Both the position numbers and the translations under genes were made by a program. The notes beneath the pieces are model-generated. The model saw nothing but the letters and a program-made list of their open reading frames with translations, made no database searches and was not told where the DNA came from. A stretch of 64,000 bases of DNA from Zoroaster sp. YZ-2022 (lineage: Eukaryota > Echinodermata > Asteroidea > Forcipulatida > Zoroasteridae), in assembly GCA_029582265.1 (NCBI GenBank), contig CM055823.1, positions 21,239,365 to 21,303,364 of the forward strand, written 5' to 3'. Of this stretch, positions 62,435 to 64,000 are shown one piece after another (the stretch's first letter is position 1; every line of letters starts with the position of its first letter).

Positions 62435-63328
62435 TCTTTTATAATCTTTGCTATTGTTACTTTAGGTTATTTTATTATATTTAAAGGGCCTGGGAGCATT
62501 TTATTCAAATGGATTTGGTGCTATATACATGTCTTTTATATTTTTATTAATATTTGATTGAAGACAGAATGACATGGCCTGTACACATTTATTGTTATTC
62601 TATTCTTGTATTATACAATTTATTGCCACTGTACACTCGGAACAAGTTTTAAGTTTTATAGGCAGAAGTACATGAGATTTACCAACATGAGATTTACAAT
62701 ATTAGTCTTTGTCACACTTCTCCCTTTTGTGATGCAAAGCCAAAAAACCTAATTGAATTAGCTTTAATCCAAGAAAATCTGAACCTGCTCAGCAGTAGAG
62801 TTATGCTGATTGTAAGTTTTTTCCTGGGAAAAGAGCAGCAAGTGTGAAACGAATTTCAAAGGATTTCCAGTTCGGTTTAACAGAAGAATGGCCAAGTTCC
62901 AAACAAGTATGTACAGGATTTTGATTAAGTTGTTTTTGTCATCAAGAGGCAACTTTTTTAATTTTGATATTTTAACCTAAAAAATAAACTCAATTGTTGG
63001 TTGCAAATACATACATATTTTGTCTTGTCATTTATTCGAAAGTACTAAGGTCTTGTCAAATTTTCAGTTCTTGGCATCTTTCTGCCATACCGAATTTGTA
63101 ATGTTTTTACCATAGTGTATTGTTGGCAACATAAAACAAGTTTATTTCACATTAGTGCTAAATTAATCAACTTCTCCCCCCCGAAAAGACACAAAATGAA
63201 ATACACACTTAATTGATTCTGCCATTGATCATGGTTTATGAACGCACAAAATAATTTGTAACTCATCCTTATCATTATAACTATGTAAGAATGTTACCAA
63301 TTTAAAAAATAAAACAAAGCAAATCGGC
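62435..63328. other. No gene seen
   Basis: AT-rich; possible 3' region of both the THAP ORF (+) and the gene ending at 63329 (-). Confidence 0.4.
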
Positions 63329-64000
63329 CTAATCCAGTGGTGGATACGAAAATCCTTTGTACTGTCCATCAGGGTTTGGGAACGTCCTGCGGATTGCGTC
63401 CATTACACATGATGGCAGTGGCACCCGGTTGAAACGGCCAAGATAACCCCAACACCACCTCACCACTTGCCGATATGCAATATGGCGATATTTTCTGTAA
63501 AACAAAATAAAAAATCAGACAAAATTATAAACATAAGATTTGTGATTTGGATGGTGGAGTATCGATATTGTTTACGTTAACACCATGTGAAACTGAAATG
63601 CTATAAAACTATAACCATACCAAAAGGCAATCATGATCAAAAGTAAACAATTACATACATGTAATGCATGTACAATAAGATATAGATGCACGTGGGTCAA
63701 CCAAGGTCATATTCAGGTGTGTGCGGTTACTCTGAAGTAAACACCGGTGCTCATTCTGGTCAATCAAAAGTAATCTGCTTGATATGCAGATCATTCAAAA
63801 CTGACATTGCTCTAAAATATTAATTGAAATTGATGGTACATTGGTTTTGTACATTCAGTCAACACTCAAATCACTTACTGGTCAAGCGTTCCTTCAACTG
63901 CTTCTCTGCCACACATGTAGTATGCTCTGTGCTGAAGATACGATGTTGCAAGCACTCCTGGGTGGAGGCAGATCGCATCAAACCAATCATGGATGGGATC
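63329..64000 (-). CDS. P2X7-cytoplasmic-domain-like protein, last two exons (partial)
   Basis: Exon at 64000-63879 (enters from outside, donor GTAAGT): DPIHDWFDAICLHPGVLATS, YLQHRAYYMCGREAVEGTLD. Terminal exon 63494-63329 (acceptor TTTTACAG): KYRHIAYRQVVRWCWGYLGR, FNRVPLPSCVMDAIRRTFPN, PDGQYKGFSYPPLD, stop. The phase joins (CA + A = Gln). YRHIAYRQ..RW..G.LGR....PSC....IR..FP...G.Y.GF is the hallmark of the cytoplasmic ballast domain of P2X7 receptors. In marine invertebrates this domain also appears in many proteins without a channel part. The conserved Cys residues would join its zinc cluster. Whether a P2X channel or another domain precedes it cannot be seen. It appears intact. Confidence 0.85.

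Overview
The window is AT-rich animal nuclear DNA with two 500-base N gaps (756-1255 and 37392-37891), introns with GT-AG borders and very many transposable elements. It contains LRR exons of 72 nt in phase 2, a relaxin-receptor/GRL101-type 7TM exon, a P2X7-cytoplasmic-domain-like gene end, a THAP domain, DIRS, piggyBac, PIF/Harbinger, Tx1-like, L2-like and RTE-like elements, and tRNA-Leu-type SINEs. Together these suggest a marine invertebrate deuterostome (hemichordate, echinoderm or cephalochordate). That is an inference; nothing in the window names the species.

Layout. 1-501: DIRS-type reverse transcriptase relic. 2432-5678: complete piggyBac element with TTAA duplications and a decayed two-exon transposase. 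6519-7394: 73-bp minisatellite. 9127-10386: three minus-strand exons of an unidentified gene. 14144-14405: possible tyrosine-recombinase relic. 15092-16048: giant pure (TAA)n. 16049-21866: Tx1-like LINE (+). 21867-22148: second (TAA)n. 22149-25790: L2-like LINE (-). 27854-28467: two more minus-strand exons of an unidentified gene. 29203-29700: relic of an uncharacterised invertebrate ORF family. 33419-36151: three plus-strand LRR exons, two of them damaged. 36522-37391: RTE-like endonuclease with a SINE inside. 38596-42575: L2-like LINE (-) split by another L2/CR1-like LINE (+). 44296-44393: near-perfect palindrome. 44676-47560 and 49160-56609: two related foldback elements. The second is interrupted by about 4.4 kb that holds a Harbinger element (50768-53210) and a tRNA-Leu SINE. 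56982-59675: 3' exons of an LRR-containing GPCR gene (-). 60075-61090: MITE-like element packed with phased CGTA motifs. 62217-62434: THAP domain ORF (+). 63329-64000: last two exons of a P2X7-cytoplasmic-domain-like gene (-), which runs off the window.

Host genes. The best-supported are the LRR-GPCR and the P2X7-domain gene, both seen only as 3' parts. The orphan exons at 9-10 kb and 28 kb keep open, phase-compatible frames but match nothing I can name. The LRR exons at 33-36 kb may be remains of a second receptor locus.

Most of the rest is nested transposons. The clearest nests are a Tx1-like LINE inside the (TAA)n tail of an L2-like LINE, a plus L2/CR1-like LINE inside a minus L2-like LINE, and a Harbinger element inside the interrupted foldback element. 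No bacterial-type operons, CRISPR arrays or rRNA genes are present.
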